The notes under the pieces were generated by a model that was not told the DNA's origin, searched no databases, and saw only the letters and a program-made list of their open reading frames with translations. 64,000 nucleotides of DNA from Chryseobacterium sp. c4a. GTDB lineage: Bacteria > Bacteroidota > Bacteroidia > Flavobacteriales > Weeksellaceae. Within the stretch, counting starts at the first letter, position 1. Each line of letters starts with the position of its first letter. The stretch spans positions 1-64,000 of the forward strand of contig NZ_WXVU01000004.1 in the NCBI RefSeq assembly GCF_009900745.1, given 5' to 3'. The position numbers and the translations under genes were made by a program. This document shows positions 36,761-45,971 of this stretch, piece after piece.

Positions 36761-38143
36761 TTAATGTTTTACTGAAGAGACATCTTCAGGTTTATGCTTA
36801 TGCTTAAATAACACAGCAAAAAATATTGCTAAAACTAACGAATAGATCGCAAATGATAACCAGATCTGATGCCAGTCTTTTACCATAACTACAGAAGAGA
36901 GTGTTCCATCTGTGTTTACTACCGCATTAAAGCTATTTTTTAAAATTTCCAGGAATGTTGGGTTATCTGGAGTTGTTTCTAAATAAGATGATAAATCTGT
37001 AGCCGTTGTAAATTTATGGGTAAAGAATTTATCAATCGCCCAACCTGCAATATAACTCCCGAAAACAGCTCCAAAACCATTCGTCATCATCATAAATAAC
37101 CCTTGTGCAGATGAACGAATTTTCTTGTCTGTAGTTGTCTCTACGAAAAGAGATCCTGAAATATTGAAGAAATCGAACGCCATTCCGTATACAATACACG
37201 AAAGGATAATTAAAGATAAGCCGAAACCTTCCGGTACTCCATACGCAAAGAAACCGAATCTTAATACCCATGCTAACATAGACATTAACATTACTTTTTT
37301 GATCCCAAATTTCTTTAAAAAGAAAGGGATTGCCAGGATAAACAACGTTTCAGAAACCTGAGAGATTGACATGATGATGGTAGATCTCTGCACAACAAAT
37401 GAGTCCGCATATTTTGGAAAATGAGCAAACTCACTTAAAAATACGTCTCCATAAGCATTAGTCAACTGAAGAGCTGCTCCTAAAAGCATAGAAAATAAAA
37501 AGAACAATGCCATTTTATAGTTTCCGAAAAGCTTAAATGCATTTAATCCCAATTGCTCGGATAGTGGAGAATCTTTATCAATTAGTTTTTGTGGTGGGCA
37601 TTTTGGTAGAGTAAGCGCGTAGATTCCTAAGAATATAGCTACTGCTCCTCCAATATAGAACTGTCCTTCTGTTGCTTTATTTCCACTAAGATTAGTGATC
37701 CACATGGCAACAATAAAACCTATGGTACCCCACACACGGATTGGTGGAAAGTCTTTTACTACATCCAGGTTATTATTCTTTAGGATGGTATAGGAAATTG
37801 AATTGGTAAGGGCAATGGTAGGCATGTAGAAACACATGGCAACTAGCATTATCGAAAAGAAAGAATTAGGATCTGCAGAGTGCGGCAGTATGAAAAGCAT
37901 AACTCCATAAAGGATGTGTAATACTGAAAATATTCGTTCTGCATTTATCCAACGGTCTGCAATAATTCCAGTAATGGTTGGCATAAAAATCGAAGCAATT
38001 CCCATTGTTCCAAAAACAGCTCCAAACTGTGTCCCGTCCCAATGTTTAGTACCAAACCAGAAGTTAGCCATCGTAATCAGCCATGCTCCCCACACAAAAA
38101 ACTGGAGAAAACTGAGGATGGTCAGTCGTAATTTTAAATTCAT
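36761..38143 (-). CDS. Nucleoside:proton symporter (MFS, NHS family)
   Basis: The 460-residue protein has about 12 helices. It opens with SFLQFFVWGAWLITMANFWF, the conserved start of the NupG/XapB nucleoside symporters, followed by GIASIFMPTITGIIADRW. GMAFDFFNISGSLFVETTTD is another family landmark. It imports nucleosides with protons. The last loop before the final helices is longer than in E. coli NupG (residues about 375-415). It is monocistronic. Confidence 0.88.
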   Translation of the reverse strand: MNLKLRLTILSFLQFFVWGAWLITMANFWFGTKHWDGTQFGAVFGTMGIASIFMPTITGIIADRWINAERIFSVLHILYGVMLFILPHSADPNSFFSIMLVAMCFYMPTIALTNSISYTILKNNNLDVVKDFPPIRVWGTIGFIVAMWITNLSGNKATEGQFYIGGAVAIFLGIYALTLPKCPPQKLIDKDSPLSEQLGLNAFKLFGNYKMALFFLFSMLLGAALQLTNAYGDVFLSEFAHFPKYADSFVVQRSTIIMSISQVSETLFILAIPFFLKKFGIKKVMLMSMLAWVLRFGFFAYGVPEGFGLSLIILSCIVYGMAFDFFNISGSLFVETTTDKKIRSSAQGLFMMMTNGFGAVFGSYIAGWAIDKFFTHKFTTATDLSSYLETTPDNPTFLEILKNSFNAVVNTDGTLSSVVMVKDWHQIWLSFAIYSLVLAIFFAVLFKHKHKPEDVSSVKH

Positions 38144-38164
38144 TTTTATATAAAGTATCTCTTT

Positions 38165-38764
38165 TTAATCAATTTTCTTTTTCCTCCTCTTGATTTCTTC
38201 CTGAATTTCAAGGGCAGTATCATAGTCTTCTTCTTTAACGGCATCATCCAATAGTTTCTGAAGTTCCTCCATAGAAAGGGATTTTAGGTTATCTTCAGTC
38301 TGTACTGTTTCTGAGAAGGTTTGTTCTTCTCTTGATACATCTTCCAATTCTAATAAGATTCCGGCTTCATTCAGCACTTGTTGTGTGGTAAAAATAGGTG
38401 CATCAAATCGCACTGCCATAGCGACAGCATCAGAAGTTCTCGCATCAAGGATCAGTTCTTCCTCAGTTTCTTTATTTTTAAAGTTGATATTTGAGAAGAA
38501 TACCCCATCTACAATCTGGTAAATGATTACAGAAACCAACTCATAATTGGCCGAAACTATAAATTTTGAGAATAAGTCGTGGGTAAGTGGGCGCGGTGGA
38601 TGGATGTCTTTTTCCAGTCCAAGAGAGATAGATTGAGCTTCGAAATTTCCTATAACAACAGGTAATTTTATGTGTGTTTCCTCATGCTCCAGTAACAATG
38701 CGTACGCCCCCGACTGGGTCTGGCTGTACGATATTCCGCGAATAATTAGCTGCTTATAATCCAT
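38165..38764 (-). CDS. Bifunctional nuclease family protein (DUF151 plus UVR motif)
   Basis: The 199-residue protein has an N-terminal DUF151 domain (residues 1-140: YALLLEHEETHIKLPVVIGN, RPLTHDL, DARTSDAVAMAVRFDAPIFT). A C-terminal UVR-like coiled pair follows (LQKLLDDAVKEEDYDTALEI). The domain occurs in bifunctional nucleases, but the bacterial role is not settled. It sits directly upstream of the nucleoside permease gene (21-base gap), so both may be on one transcript. Confidence 0.88.
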   Translation of the reverse strand: MDYKQLIIRGISYSQTQSGAYALLLEHEETHIKLPVVIGNFEAQSISLGLEKDIHPPRPLTHDLFSKFIVSANYELVSVIIYQIVDGVFFSNINFKNKETEEELILDARTSDAVAMAVRFDAPIFTTQQVLNEAGILLELEDVSREEQTFSETVQTEDNLKSLSMEELQKLLDDAVKEEDYDTALEIQEEIKRRKKKID

Positions 38765-38817
38765 AGCTACAAATATAGATTAATTTTTTATTGTGATTTC
38801 ACTTTTTTACACAAAAA

Positions 38818-38846
38818 TAAAAGCCCGGAAAGCCGAGCTTTTATTG
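38818..38846. terminator. Imperfect hairpin terminator downstream of etfA
   Basis: The stem AATAAAAGC-CGG / CCG-GCTTTTATT is interrupted by single mismatches. It lies about 100 bases after the etfA stop codon on the minus strand and also near the start of the nuclease gene. A second weak hairpin (GTGAATA / TATTCAC) occurs at 38895-38938. Confidence 0.6.
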
Positions 38847-38946
38847 TATTGTTATGTGATTGTCAATGAGTCAATAATGAGTTTTGCTTTGCAAGTGAAT
38901 AATTAAAAATTGACAAGCGAAGCGAATTGACTATTCACATTGAATT

Positions 38947-39894
38947 TTATCCTTTAATTGCTTTAATTTTCTCTGTTAATGCAGGAATAATCTGGAAAGC
39001 ATCTCCTACTACTCCATAATCAGCAGACTTGAAGAAAGGTGCTTCAGGATCACTATTGATTACTACGATAGTTTTCGAAGAGTTCACCCCAGCTAAGTGC
39101 TGAATGGCTCCAGAAATACCAACTGCGATATAAAGGTTAGGTGAAATTGCTTTACCTGTTTGTCCTACGTGCTCTGTGTGAGGTCTCCATCCGATGTCAG
39201 AAACCGGCTTAGAACAAGCAGTAGCTGCTCCTAAAACATTCGCTAAGTCTTCGATCATTCCCCAGTTTTCAGGACCTTTCATCCCTCTACCTGCAGAAAC
39301 AACTACTTCAGCTTCTTTAAGATCTAATTTACCTGAACTTTGTTCGTGAGAAATTACTTTAGTATCCTCGTTAGCTACTGATAAGTTTTTCACTTCTTCA
39401 GAACCTGATACTGCGTTTTCTTTAACACCGAAAGCATTTTGAGAAACTGTAACAATTACTCCGTTTCCTTCTGCTTTTGCATGCATAAACCCTTTTCCAG
39501 AGAAAGCTCTTCTTTTTACCTGGAAAGGAGAAAGACTTTCAGGAGCTTCTAAAGCGTTGGTAATTAAAGAATAATTCTTCATAATTGCCAACATTGGAGC
39601 TACTGAAGAAGCATCTGTAGTGTGAGGGAAAACAATGATATTTCCGTTTGCTACTTCATTTACTGCTTGAGCAAATGCTTTTGCTGAGAAATTCTTAAGA
39701 CCTTCGTCTTTGATGTTGATAACGTTTGATGCTCCATATTTGTATAATAAATCTGAAGAATCAGTAGGGTTTACAGAGATTGCGGTAACGGTATCTCCTG
39801 CTTTATCTGCAATTGCTTTAGCATAAGAAACTGCTTCAAAAGCTGCTTTTTTGTAAACTCCGTTTATATTTTCTGCGTATACGAATACTGCCAT
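38947..39894 (-). CDS. etfA: Electron transfer flavoprotein, alpha subunit
   Basis: The 315-residue protein has the C-terminal FAD-binding block of ETF-alpha: VVSAGRGMKGPENWGMIEDL, then SRxxxD-like SKPVSDIGW, VGQTGKAISPNLYIAVGISG and AIQHLAGV. It pairs with ETF-beta to carry electrons from acyl-CoA dehydrogenases to the quinone pool. It follows etfB by 41 bases on the same strand. Confidence 0.95.
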   Translation of the reverse strand: MAVFVYAENINGVYKKAAFEAVSYAKAIADKAGDTVTAISVNPTDSSDLLYKYGASNVINIKDEGLKNFSAKAFAQAVNEVANGNIIVFPHTTDASSVAPMLAIMKNYSLITNALEAPESLSPFQVKRRAFSGKGFMHAKAEGNGVIVTVSQNAFGVKENAVSGSEEVKNLSVANEDTKVISHEQSSGKLDLKEAEVVVSAGRGMKGPENWGMIEDLANVLGAATACSKPVSDIGWRPHTEHVGQTGKAISPNLYIAVGISGAIQHLAGVNSSKTIVVINSDPEAPFFKSADYGVVGDAFQIIPALTEKIKAIKG

Positions 39895-39935
39895 TTTTTT
39901 AAATTTAAAAATTAAAAGATTGAAAAATTTAAAGA

Positions 39936-40682
39936 TTAGATCACTTTAGCTTCTTCGTGAAGTAATCTTACCAATTCATCCAGATTATCCGGAGAAACCA
40001 TCTTCACAGCTGCTCTTGGCGGAACACTGTCATAAGATACTCCCTGAACTTTTACTTCTGAAGAAGTAGGCTCTACTACTTGCAAAGGCTTTGTTCTTGC
40101 AGACATAATTCCTCTCATGTTTGGAATGATAAGGTCTTTTTCATCTACCAATCCTTTTTGACCTGCAATAATTGCCGGTAACTTAACTGAAATAGTTTCT
40201 TTTCCACCTTCGATTTCTCTTACTGCAGTGGCTTCGCTTCCGTTTACATCCAATCCTACAGATGCATTTACGAAAGGCTGGTTCAATAACTGAGCCACCA
40301 TTCCAGGTACAGAGCCACCGTTATAATCGATAGATTCTTTACCACAAAGGATCAAATCATATCCTCCGTTTTGAGCTACTGCAGCAATTTCTTTTGCTGT
40401 AGAATAGCTATCTTTTGGATCAAGATTTACTCTTATTGCATCATTAGCACCAATTGCTAAAGCTTTTCTGATTACAGGCTCTGTAGCAGCATCCCCAACG
40501 TTGATTACTGTTACTGTCGCTCCCTGAGATTCCTGAAGTTTAACCGCTTTTGTCAACGCAAATTCATCTAGCGGATTGATCACCCACTGAATTCCGTTTT
40601 TGTCGAAAGCAGACTTATCTGCTGTAAAGTTAATTTTGGAAGTAGTATCCGGAACACTACTAATACAAACTAATATTTTCAT
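39936..40682 (-). CDS. etfB: Electron transfer flavoprotein, beta subunit
   Basis: The 248-residue protein has the ETF-beta signatures KILVCISSVPDTTSKINF at the start, WVINPLDEFALTKAVKL, YDLILCGKESIDYNGGSVPG and LPAIIAGQKGL. The subunit binds AMP and forms the adaptor surface for partner dehydrogenases. It is the first gene of the etfBA unit. An 18-bp perfect palindrome lies about 100 bases upstream (40780-40797). Confidence 0.95.
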   Translation of the reverse strand: MKILVCISSVPDTTSKINFTADKSAFDKNGIQWVINPLDEFALTKAVKLQESQGATVTVINVGDAATEPVIRKALAIGANDAIRVNLDPKDSYSTAKEIAAVAQNGGYDLILCGKESIDYNGGSVPGMVAQLLNQPFVNASVGLDVNGSEATAVREIEGGKETISVKLPAIIAGQKGLVDEKDLIIPNMRGIMSARTKPLQVVEPTSSEVKVQGVSYDSVPPRAAVKMVSPDNLDELVRLLHEEAKVI

Positions 40683-40779
40683 GTGTACTATTTTATTTTT
40701 TCTCTTTTACGCATAAAATCATGACACTTTATGCAGAGATTTTGTTTGAATTAATTTTTGCTAATATAAATAAAAAATA

Positions 40780-40797
40780 TATTATGCATGCATAATA
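40780..40797. promoter_or_regulatory. 18-bp perfect palindrome upstream of etfB
   Basis: TATTATGCATGCATAATA reads the same on both strands. It lies in the gap between the SDR gene and etfB, about 98 bases before the etfB start. It could be a dimeric regulator site for etfBA or part of a terminator for the SDR gene; it has no loop and no T run, so an operator seems more likely. Confidence 0.4.
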
Positions 40798-40831
40798 CTT
40801 ATTAAATTATTATTCAATACATTAGATGTAC

Positions 40832-41539
40832 TTATTTACCTGGCTGTGTTGCTCTAAACTCTATTTTACTAGGCAAAACCCTCGGATTCATCTTTAAAAT
40901 ATCCAATATCAGATTCCCCATATCTTCAGGCTGAATCTTCCAGCTGTCTTTTTCTGAGGGTACATTTCCATTAAAATAAGTTGCTACAGATCCCGGCATA
41001 ATCACAGTAGATTTAATATTGTATTTCCTTAAATCGATCATAGCAGCCTGGGTAAACCCGACAACTCCAAATTTTGAGGCATTATATCCTGTACCATTTT
41101 CAAAGAAATTAGCACCTGCAAGACTTGAAATGGTAATATAATACCCTTCTGTCTTTTTTAACTCTTCAACGGAAGCTTTTAATGTATAAAACACACCTGT
41201 AAGATTGGTTTCTATCATATCATTCCATTCTTCGGCAGACAATTCGTCTACGGGTTTAAATATTCCCAACCCGGCATTAGCGATTACATAGTCTAGTCTC
41301 CCAAACTTTTCAACGATATTTTGCACAGCCTCTGCTTCATTCTCAAGATTTCTCACATCAGAAACAATTCCTAAGACTTTATCAGAATATTTCCTAAGCT
41401 CTTCTTCAGCTTTCATTACATCTTCTCTTTTTCTTCCTGAAAATGCTACTGAGATTCCGTTTTCAAGCAAAATCTTTGCAATCCCCAATCCTATTCCTTT
41501 GGTTCCTCCTGTTATATATGCTGTTTTATTTTCGGACAT
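40832..41539 (-). CDS. Short-chain dehydrogenase/reductase
   Basis: Starting at 41539 (MSENKTAYITGGTKGIGLGI) gives 235 residues. The Rossmann motif TGGTKGIG, the NAG motif (IANAGLG), the catalytic Ser (TISSLAG) and YNASK are all present, so this is an active classical SDR using NAD(P)H. The substrate is unknown. It is probably a 3-oxoacyl-ACP reductase-like or clan enzyme. It stands alone upstream of the etfBA unit. Confidence 0.88.
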   Translation of the reverse strand: MSENKTAYITGGTKGIGLGIAKILLENGISVAFSGRKREDVMKAEEELRKYSDKVLGIVSDVRNLENEAEAVQNIVEKFGRLDYVIANAGLGIFKPVDELSAEEWNDMIETNLTGVFYTLKASVEELKKTEGYYITISSLAGANFFENGTGYNASKFGVVGFTQAAMIDLRKYNIKSTVIMPGSVATYFNGNVPSEKDSWKIQPEDMGNLILDILKMNPRVLPSKIEFRATQPGK

Positions 41540-41571
41540 ATTGTTCAAATTTATTTCCCTAAAATAACAAA

Positions 41572-41591
41572 AACGCTCCAATTGGAGCGCT
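41572..41591. terminator. Terminator after the T9SS cargo gene at 41618
   Basis: CGCTCCAATTGGAGCG with flanking A and T runs lies 27 bases after the stop codon of the minus-strand gene. Confidence 0.7.
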
Positions 41592-41617
41592 TTACTGATA
41601 CTAAGATTTATCAGGTA

Positions 41618-42430
41618 TTATTTTTTGATGAATTTCTCGGTAGTTTTACCTTCTTTCGTTTCAATGCTGATAATATAGCTTCCTGGATTCAAGTTTTTAA
41701 CATTTACTTTATCTCCATCTAGATCTGCAGATACTTTTCTTCCACTGATATCATAGATTTCAACAGCATTAACTTTTCCTTTAGATTGAATGTTAAGAAC
41801 ATCTGTTGCAGGATTAGGATATAGAGAAGTCTCTACTTTAGATACTTTACTTTCAGCAGTACCCAAGCTTCCTGTTTGTGTAATTTTAACGTTATCTACG
41901 ATCAAAAGGTTTTGATCATTCGTATTAAAATGTCTAAGATATAGTTTTACACTCTGCCCTGCCAGATTGCTAGGAATTGTTGCTGTTTTAGTTAATGCTG
42001 TTCTTCCTGCTGTTACAGTTCCTTCAATCAAAGGTGTTTCAGTACCTGTAAATGTAGCAGTACTTGACAGCACATACGCTGCATAATGCTCAGCAAAAAA
42101 CTGAGTATCAGAAGATCCTACTTGAAAACTTAACGATAAAGTTCCCGTTGCAGGAAGTGTTATTGCTGGCGAAATCAATAAATTATCAGGAGTTAACGCT
42201 CCTACAGGTGCTGGTAACCAAGATGCTGATCCAGCAAAATTTCCAGTAAATCCCCAACCATCAGTAGTTGCATTTCCTGTATAAACACCCCAGTTTTCTC
42301 CATCAGCGTCTCTATCTATAACTGACCATCCTGCGCCTGTGTTAAACCCTTCTTGGAATACAACAGTTTGCGCCTTAACTAAATTTAGGGATAATCCTAA
42401 TAATCCCAAAACGAATAAATTTTTAACCAT
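41618..42430 (-). CDS. T9SS type A sorting-domain protein with cleaved-adhesin-like domain
   Basis: The 270-residue protein has a signal peptide (MVKNLFVLGLLGLSLNLVKAQ) and a jelly-roll domain resembling the cleaved-adhesin / choice-of-anchor J family (FQEGFNTGAGWSVIDRDADG, WLISPAITL-like LLISPAITLPATGTLSL, LYLRHFNTNDQNLLIVDNVK). A type A T9SS C-terminal domain follows (SLYPNPATDVLNI, VEIYDISGRKV, GSYIISIETKEG, ending KFIKK). It is exported by type IX secretion and attached to the cell surface or released. Confidence 0.88.
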   Translation of the reverse strand: MVKNLFVLGLLGLSLNLVKAQTVVFQEGFNTGAGWSVIDRDADGENWGVYTGNATTDGWGFTGNFAGSASWLPAPVGALTPDNLLISPAITLPATGTLSLSFQVGSSDTQFFAEHYAAYVLSSTATFTGTETPLIEGTVTAGRTALTKTATIPSNLAGQSVKLYLRHFNTNDQNLLIVDNVKITQTGSLGTAESKVSKVETSLYPNPATDVLNIQSKGKVNAVEIYDISGRKVSADLDGDKVNVKNLNPGSYIISIETKEGKTTEKFIKK

Positions 42431-42709
42431 AACTTATTATTCAATATTCATAATTATTGCAATAATAGTGTTTTTAATTCAAATAAAAAAGATATTAGAT
42501 TAAATAAATCAACACATTTCGAAATAAAAATAAATAATTCTATTAATTTTCAAAACTTCATTTTTATTAAAAAATTAATTAAATTGAAGTTTTGAAAATT
42601 ATTTAATAACAAAAACAGGATAAAATAACAACTATAAACATTACAAAAACCCAACAATGATGGGAAGTTAAAACAAGAATAGCAATTATTGTATTTTATA
42701 GAAAAATAA

Positions 42710-43627
42710 TCACTTTTTTATAAATTTTAAATAATACATTTCATCATCATAAATAATTTTAATTAAATAAACACCAGGCGCAAGATCTCTTACATCGGCA
42801 ACATTATTTTTAAATATGACATTAACTGCTCTTCCTTCGGCAGTATAAACTTCCGCTTTACTCATTGGAAACTGCAATCTTAAATGAACATAGTCGGTTA
42901 CCGGATTAGGATACACTGTTACTATTTTAGAATCTGTTTTTGCTTCTTTAGCAGACAAAATCAATTCTTCGTTGATCTTAATATTATCAATATAAGCTAT
43001 CCCTAGGTCATTGTTGTGAACAAACCGTAATTGATCCATAGTGAGAGGAATAGCCGTTGTTTCTGTGTAAAATAGGATGTCATTAAGATAATATTGGGTA
43101 TTTGCAGCAGTACCTACCACCTTCAATCTGTACCATGTATTAGGAGACCAGACTCCGGCTGTAGAAACCATATTCTGTACATTGAGGTTCTTATTAAGTA
43201 CTTTTATGATTCCTGTTTTATCAAAATCTACTCTCACAACGGTTTGTTCATTGCTATTATTGAATCCCTGAAATCCAAAGACTGAACCATCAATCTGGGA
43301 CATATTAATATCAAATGAAACGGAAAAGAGAGTACTGATAAGAGGTGTTGTTAGATTATAAAATCCTCCAATAATAGGCTCCGATTGAACTCCATAAATA
43401 GATTCTTTTACAATTTTCAGAGCACTATTTCCATCTGTAGCGGCATCTGTACTAATAGTTTGATGAATTACATTTTCAGGAGTTCCCCCTGTAGGCGTAC
43501 TAATCCAAGCTCCCTGGCCATGAATATTTCCAGGTGCAAATCCTTCGTTATCTTCAAAGGAAACCGTTTGCTGGGCAAAAGAAAGTAATGCTAATAAAGA
43601 GCATGCGATTGAGTAAATTTTTTTCAT
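42710..43627 (-). CDS. T9SS type A sorting-domain protein with jelly-roll domain
   Basis: The 305-residue protein has a signal peptide (MKKIYSIACSLLALLSFAQ), a lectin or LamG-like beta sandwich (residues about 25-215: VSFDINMSQIDGSVFGFQGF, TWYRLKVVGTAANTQYYLND, LGIAYIDNIKINE) and a T9SS sorting domain (VYPNPVTDYVHLRL, AEVYTAEGRAV, PGVYLIKIIYDDE, ending KFIKK). It shares the cargo type with the gene at 41618-42430 but not its middle domain. The ligand is unknown. Confidence 0.85.
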   Translation of the reverse strand: MKKIYSIACSLLALLSFAQQTVSFEDNEGFAPGNIHGQGAWISTPTGGTPENVIHQTISTDAATDGNSALKIVKESIYGVQSEPIIGGFYNLTTPLISTLFSVSFDINMSQIDGSVFGFQGFNNSNEQTVVRVDFDKTGIIKVLNKNLNVQNMVSTAGVWSPNTWYRLKVVGTAANTQYYLNDILFYTETTAIPLTMDQLRFVHNNDLGIAYIDNIKINEELILSAKEAKTDSKIVTVYPNPVTDYVHLRLQFPMSKAEVYTAEGRAVNVIFKNNVADVRDLAPGVYLIKIIYDDEMYYLKFIKK

Positions 43628-43956
43628 TAGTTTTCAAGTTTGGAATAAAAATATAAACTTTCCTTGAAAGGTGAAATAACTTAACATCAAATAAAAAACA
43701 AACCCTTTATATTCAGTGGAATTAACTGTTTATCAGTTATATTTTATTCTTATTCTAATTAAATTCAAGGTGAAAATTTTTCATAAAATCTTTTTTCACT
43801 GAAATATTCGGTGAATAAAAAAATATACCTCCCCCAAAAAGAGAAGGTATATCTAAACAAAATGGTACAATGTTTACTTTTTAATAAATTTATGGGAAGA
43901 TATCCTCCTCCAGATTCTTTCAAGAGGTTATTTTTCACTATTTATGTATATCAAAA
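43628..43956. other. Gap without a supported gene
   Basis: This stretch between two minus-strand genes has no supported protein. A weak hairpin ATATACCT / AGGTATAT is near 43824-43856. A minus-strand reading around 43930 begins KNNLLKESGGGYLP, faintly like a double-glycine peptide, but it lacks a proper leader and start. Confidence 0.4.
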
Positions 43957-43990
43957 AAAACAGGGTATTCATAAAGAAACACCCTGTTTT
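43957..43990. terminator. Terminator of the M20 peptidase gene
   Basis: The 10-bp stem AAAACAGGGT / ACCCTGTTTT with a 14-base loop lies about 20 bases after the stop codon on the minus strand. Confidence 0.8.
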
Positions 43991-44009
43991 AAAAATATTT
44001 TATAACTCC

Positions 44010-45389
44010 TTATTTTGAATAATTTTCAAAAAACAAAGGAATACTTTCAATTCCCTTATAGAAATTAAATAATCCGTAATGCTCATTTGGAGAGTGGATC
44101 GCATCTGAATCCAATCCGAAGCCCATCAGTACAGACTTAGCTCCTAAAACCTTCTCAAACATCGATGTAATAGGAATACTTCCTCCACTTCTATAGGGTA
44201 ATACTTCTTTACCAAATGCTGTCTCCATAGCTTTTTTAGCGGCTAAGAATTCTTTGGTATCGCTTTGTAATACATAAGGCATCCCTCCGTGGTGAGGAGT
44301 TACTTTCACTTTTACTGTATCCGGAGCAATTTTTTCGAAATACTTCGTGAATTTTTCAGTAATCTCTTCCGGTGTTTGATAAGGAACTAAACGCATTGAA
44401 ATTTTAGCGAACGCTTTAGAAGGAATTACCGTTTTAGCTCCTTCTCCTGTATATCCGCCCCAAATACCATTACAGTCTAAAGTTGGACGAATAGAAGCTC
44501 TTTCTAATGTTGTATATCCTTTCTCCCCTTCAATATTGCTTAATCCAATTGATTTCTTGAATTCTTCAGGATTATCCTTCAGTTTATTCATTTCTGTTCT
44601 GTCTGCATCAGATACAATCTCAACATTATCATAAAAACCATCAATAGTGATGTGGCCATCTTCATCGATAAGGTTAGCAATCATTCTGGAAAGTACATGA
44701 ATCGGGTTTGGAACTGCTCCTCCGTAAAGCCCTGAATGCAGGTCTCTGTTTGGACCTTCCACTTCTACTTCTACATAACTTAACCCTCTTAATCCTGTTG
44801 TTACAGTAGGTTGTTCGTTGCTATAGATATGGGTATCAGAAATTAAAATACAATCACAAGATAGTTTTTCTTTGTTTTCATTCACAAAGTCTCCTAAGCT
44901 TACAGATCCTACTTCCTCTTCGCCTTCCAGGATAAATTTAACATTACAAGGAAGCGTATTGGTTCTCATCATTGCTTCAAATGCTTTCAGATGCATAAAG
45001 AACTGTCCTTTATCATCTGCTGATCCTCTTGCGAAGATCGCACCTTCCGGGTGAAGTTCAGTTTTCTCGATATAAGGCTCGAAAGGAGGTTTTGTCCATA
45101 ATTCTAATGGATCTGCCGGTTGTACATCATAATGTCCGTAAACCAATACCGTTGGCAGGTTTGTATCTATAATTTTTTCTCCGAAAACGATAGGATAACC
45201 CTTAGTTTCACATATTTCAACCTGATCAGCTCCTGCATTTCTAAGGTGTTCTGCACATACATCTGCACACTTCAATACATCATCTTTATACGCTGGATCT
45301 GCAGAAATAGAAGGAATTCTCAATAACTCAAATAATTCATCCACGAAACGCTGCTTGTTTTCGTTAATGTAATTTAATGTCTCTTGCAT
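44010..45389 (-). CDS. M20-family metallopeptidase (dipeptidase)
   Basis: The 459-residue protein has the M20 catalytic sites: VLVYGHYDVQPAD (metal-binding His and catalytic Asp), GSADDKGQFFMHL (bridging Asp), EGEEEVGSVSL (general base Glu-Glu) and the closing DSDAIHSPNEHYGL with the metal-binding His. There is no signal peptide. Family members with this layout cleave dipeptides or N-acyl amino acids in the cytoplasm. The gene is monocistronic with its own terminator. Confidence 0.92.
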   Translation of the reverse strand: MQETLNYINENKQRFVDELFELLRIPSISADPAYKDDVLKCADVCAEHLRNAGADQVEICETKGYPIVFGEKIIDTNLPTVLVYGHYDVQPADPLELWTKPPFEPYIEKTELHPEGAIFARGSADDKGQFFMHLKAFEAMMRTNTLPCNVKFILEGEEEVGSVSLGDFVNENKEKLSCDCILISDTHIYSNEQPTVTTGLRGLSYVEVEVEGPNRDLHSGLYGGAVPNPIHVLSRMIANLIDEDGHITIDGFYDNVEIVSDADRTEMNKLKDNPEEFKKSIGLSNIEGEKGYTTLERASIRPTLDCNGIWGGYTGEGAKTVIPSKAFAKISMRLVPYQTPEEITEKFTKYFEKIAPDTVKVKVTPHHGGMPYVLQSDTKEFLAAKKAMETAFGKEVLPYRSGGSIPITSMFEKVLGAKSVLMGFGLDSDAIHSPNEHYGLFNFYKGIESIPLFFENYSK

Positions 45390-45511
45390 TGTAAAATTTT
45401 ATTTTGTTAAAATTAAAAAAAATGCACCGCTGAGCCAAGTAAAAACGCAGGATTTTCTAAAGAAAAAGATTATTTCCTGATGATTGGCGCTGTAATCATT
45501 TTTTCAAATAA

Positions 45512-45541
45512 AAAATGCCCTGCAAAAAACAGGGCATTTTT
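45512..45541. terminator. Terminator of the small lipoprotein gene
   Basis: The 11-bp stem AAAATGCCCTG / CAGGGCATTTT with a 7-base loop lies 18 bases after the stop codon of the minus-strand gene. Confidence 0.85.
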
Positions 45542-45558
45542 ATATGGTATACTAATAA

Positions 45559-45834
45559 TTAGTGTTCAGCTTTTGGAGCCTCTTCTTTTTTCTCAGCAGG
45601 CTTAGCAGCAGCAGTACTATCTGTTTTAGGAGCTGCAGCTTCTGGTTTTACTGCTTCTTCCTTGTGTTCAGCAGCAGCCCCATGTGTAGCATGAGCTTCT
45701 CCACCCTGAGGATCATCAGAATATCTTTCTGCTCCTTCTTCAAGTTTTATAACACCTTTGCTTCCACCTTGAGGAACTTTTTTACAGCTTACAGCTACTG
45801 TTGCAATCGCTAAACATATAACTAATTTTTTCAT
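45559..45834 (-). CDS. Small Ala/Lys/Glu-rich lipoprotein
   Basis: The 91-residue protein starts with MKKLVICLAIATVAVSCKKV, a lipoprotein signal with Cys17. After a short Gly segment, the last 50 residues are low complexity (AEHKEEAVKPEAAAPKTDST and repeats of PAEKKEEAP). No fold or family is recognised. Such tails are often extended and may reach across the periplasm; that is inference. Confidence 0.65.
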   Translation of the reverse strand: MKKLVICLAIATVAVSCKKVPQGGSKGVIKLEEGAERYSDDPQGGEAHATHGAAAEHKEEAVKPEAAAPKTDSTAAAKPAEKKEEAPKAEH

Positions 45835-45971
45835 ATGTAAAATTTATTTTTTAAATATCATCCGGAATCACCTTATTTTAATCTGCTGGTATAAGCTAAA
45901 CAGCGGGCGATTTCATGCTCAAATTTTTGATTGCCCAAAATTAAGAAATCCTGTTTCTTTTGGCAACATTT

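Noticed and set aside
38895..38938. Mobile-element remnant with GTGAATA / TATTCAC ends
   Set aside because: The stem is only 7 bp, and the inside has no gene or direct repeats; it is noted only with the neighbouring terminator.
43811..44005. Small open frames on both strands before the M20 gene, one with KESGGGYLP like a double-glycine peptide
   Set aside because: There is no proper leader or start codon, and the plus-strand frame runs through the peptidase terminator.
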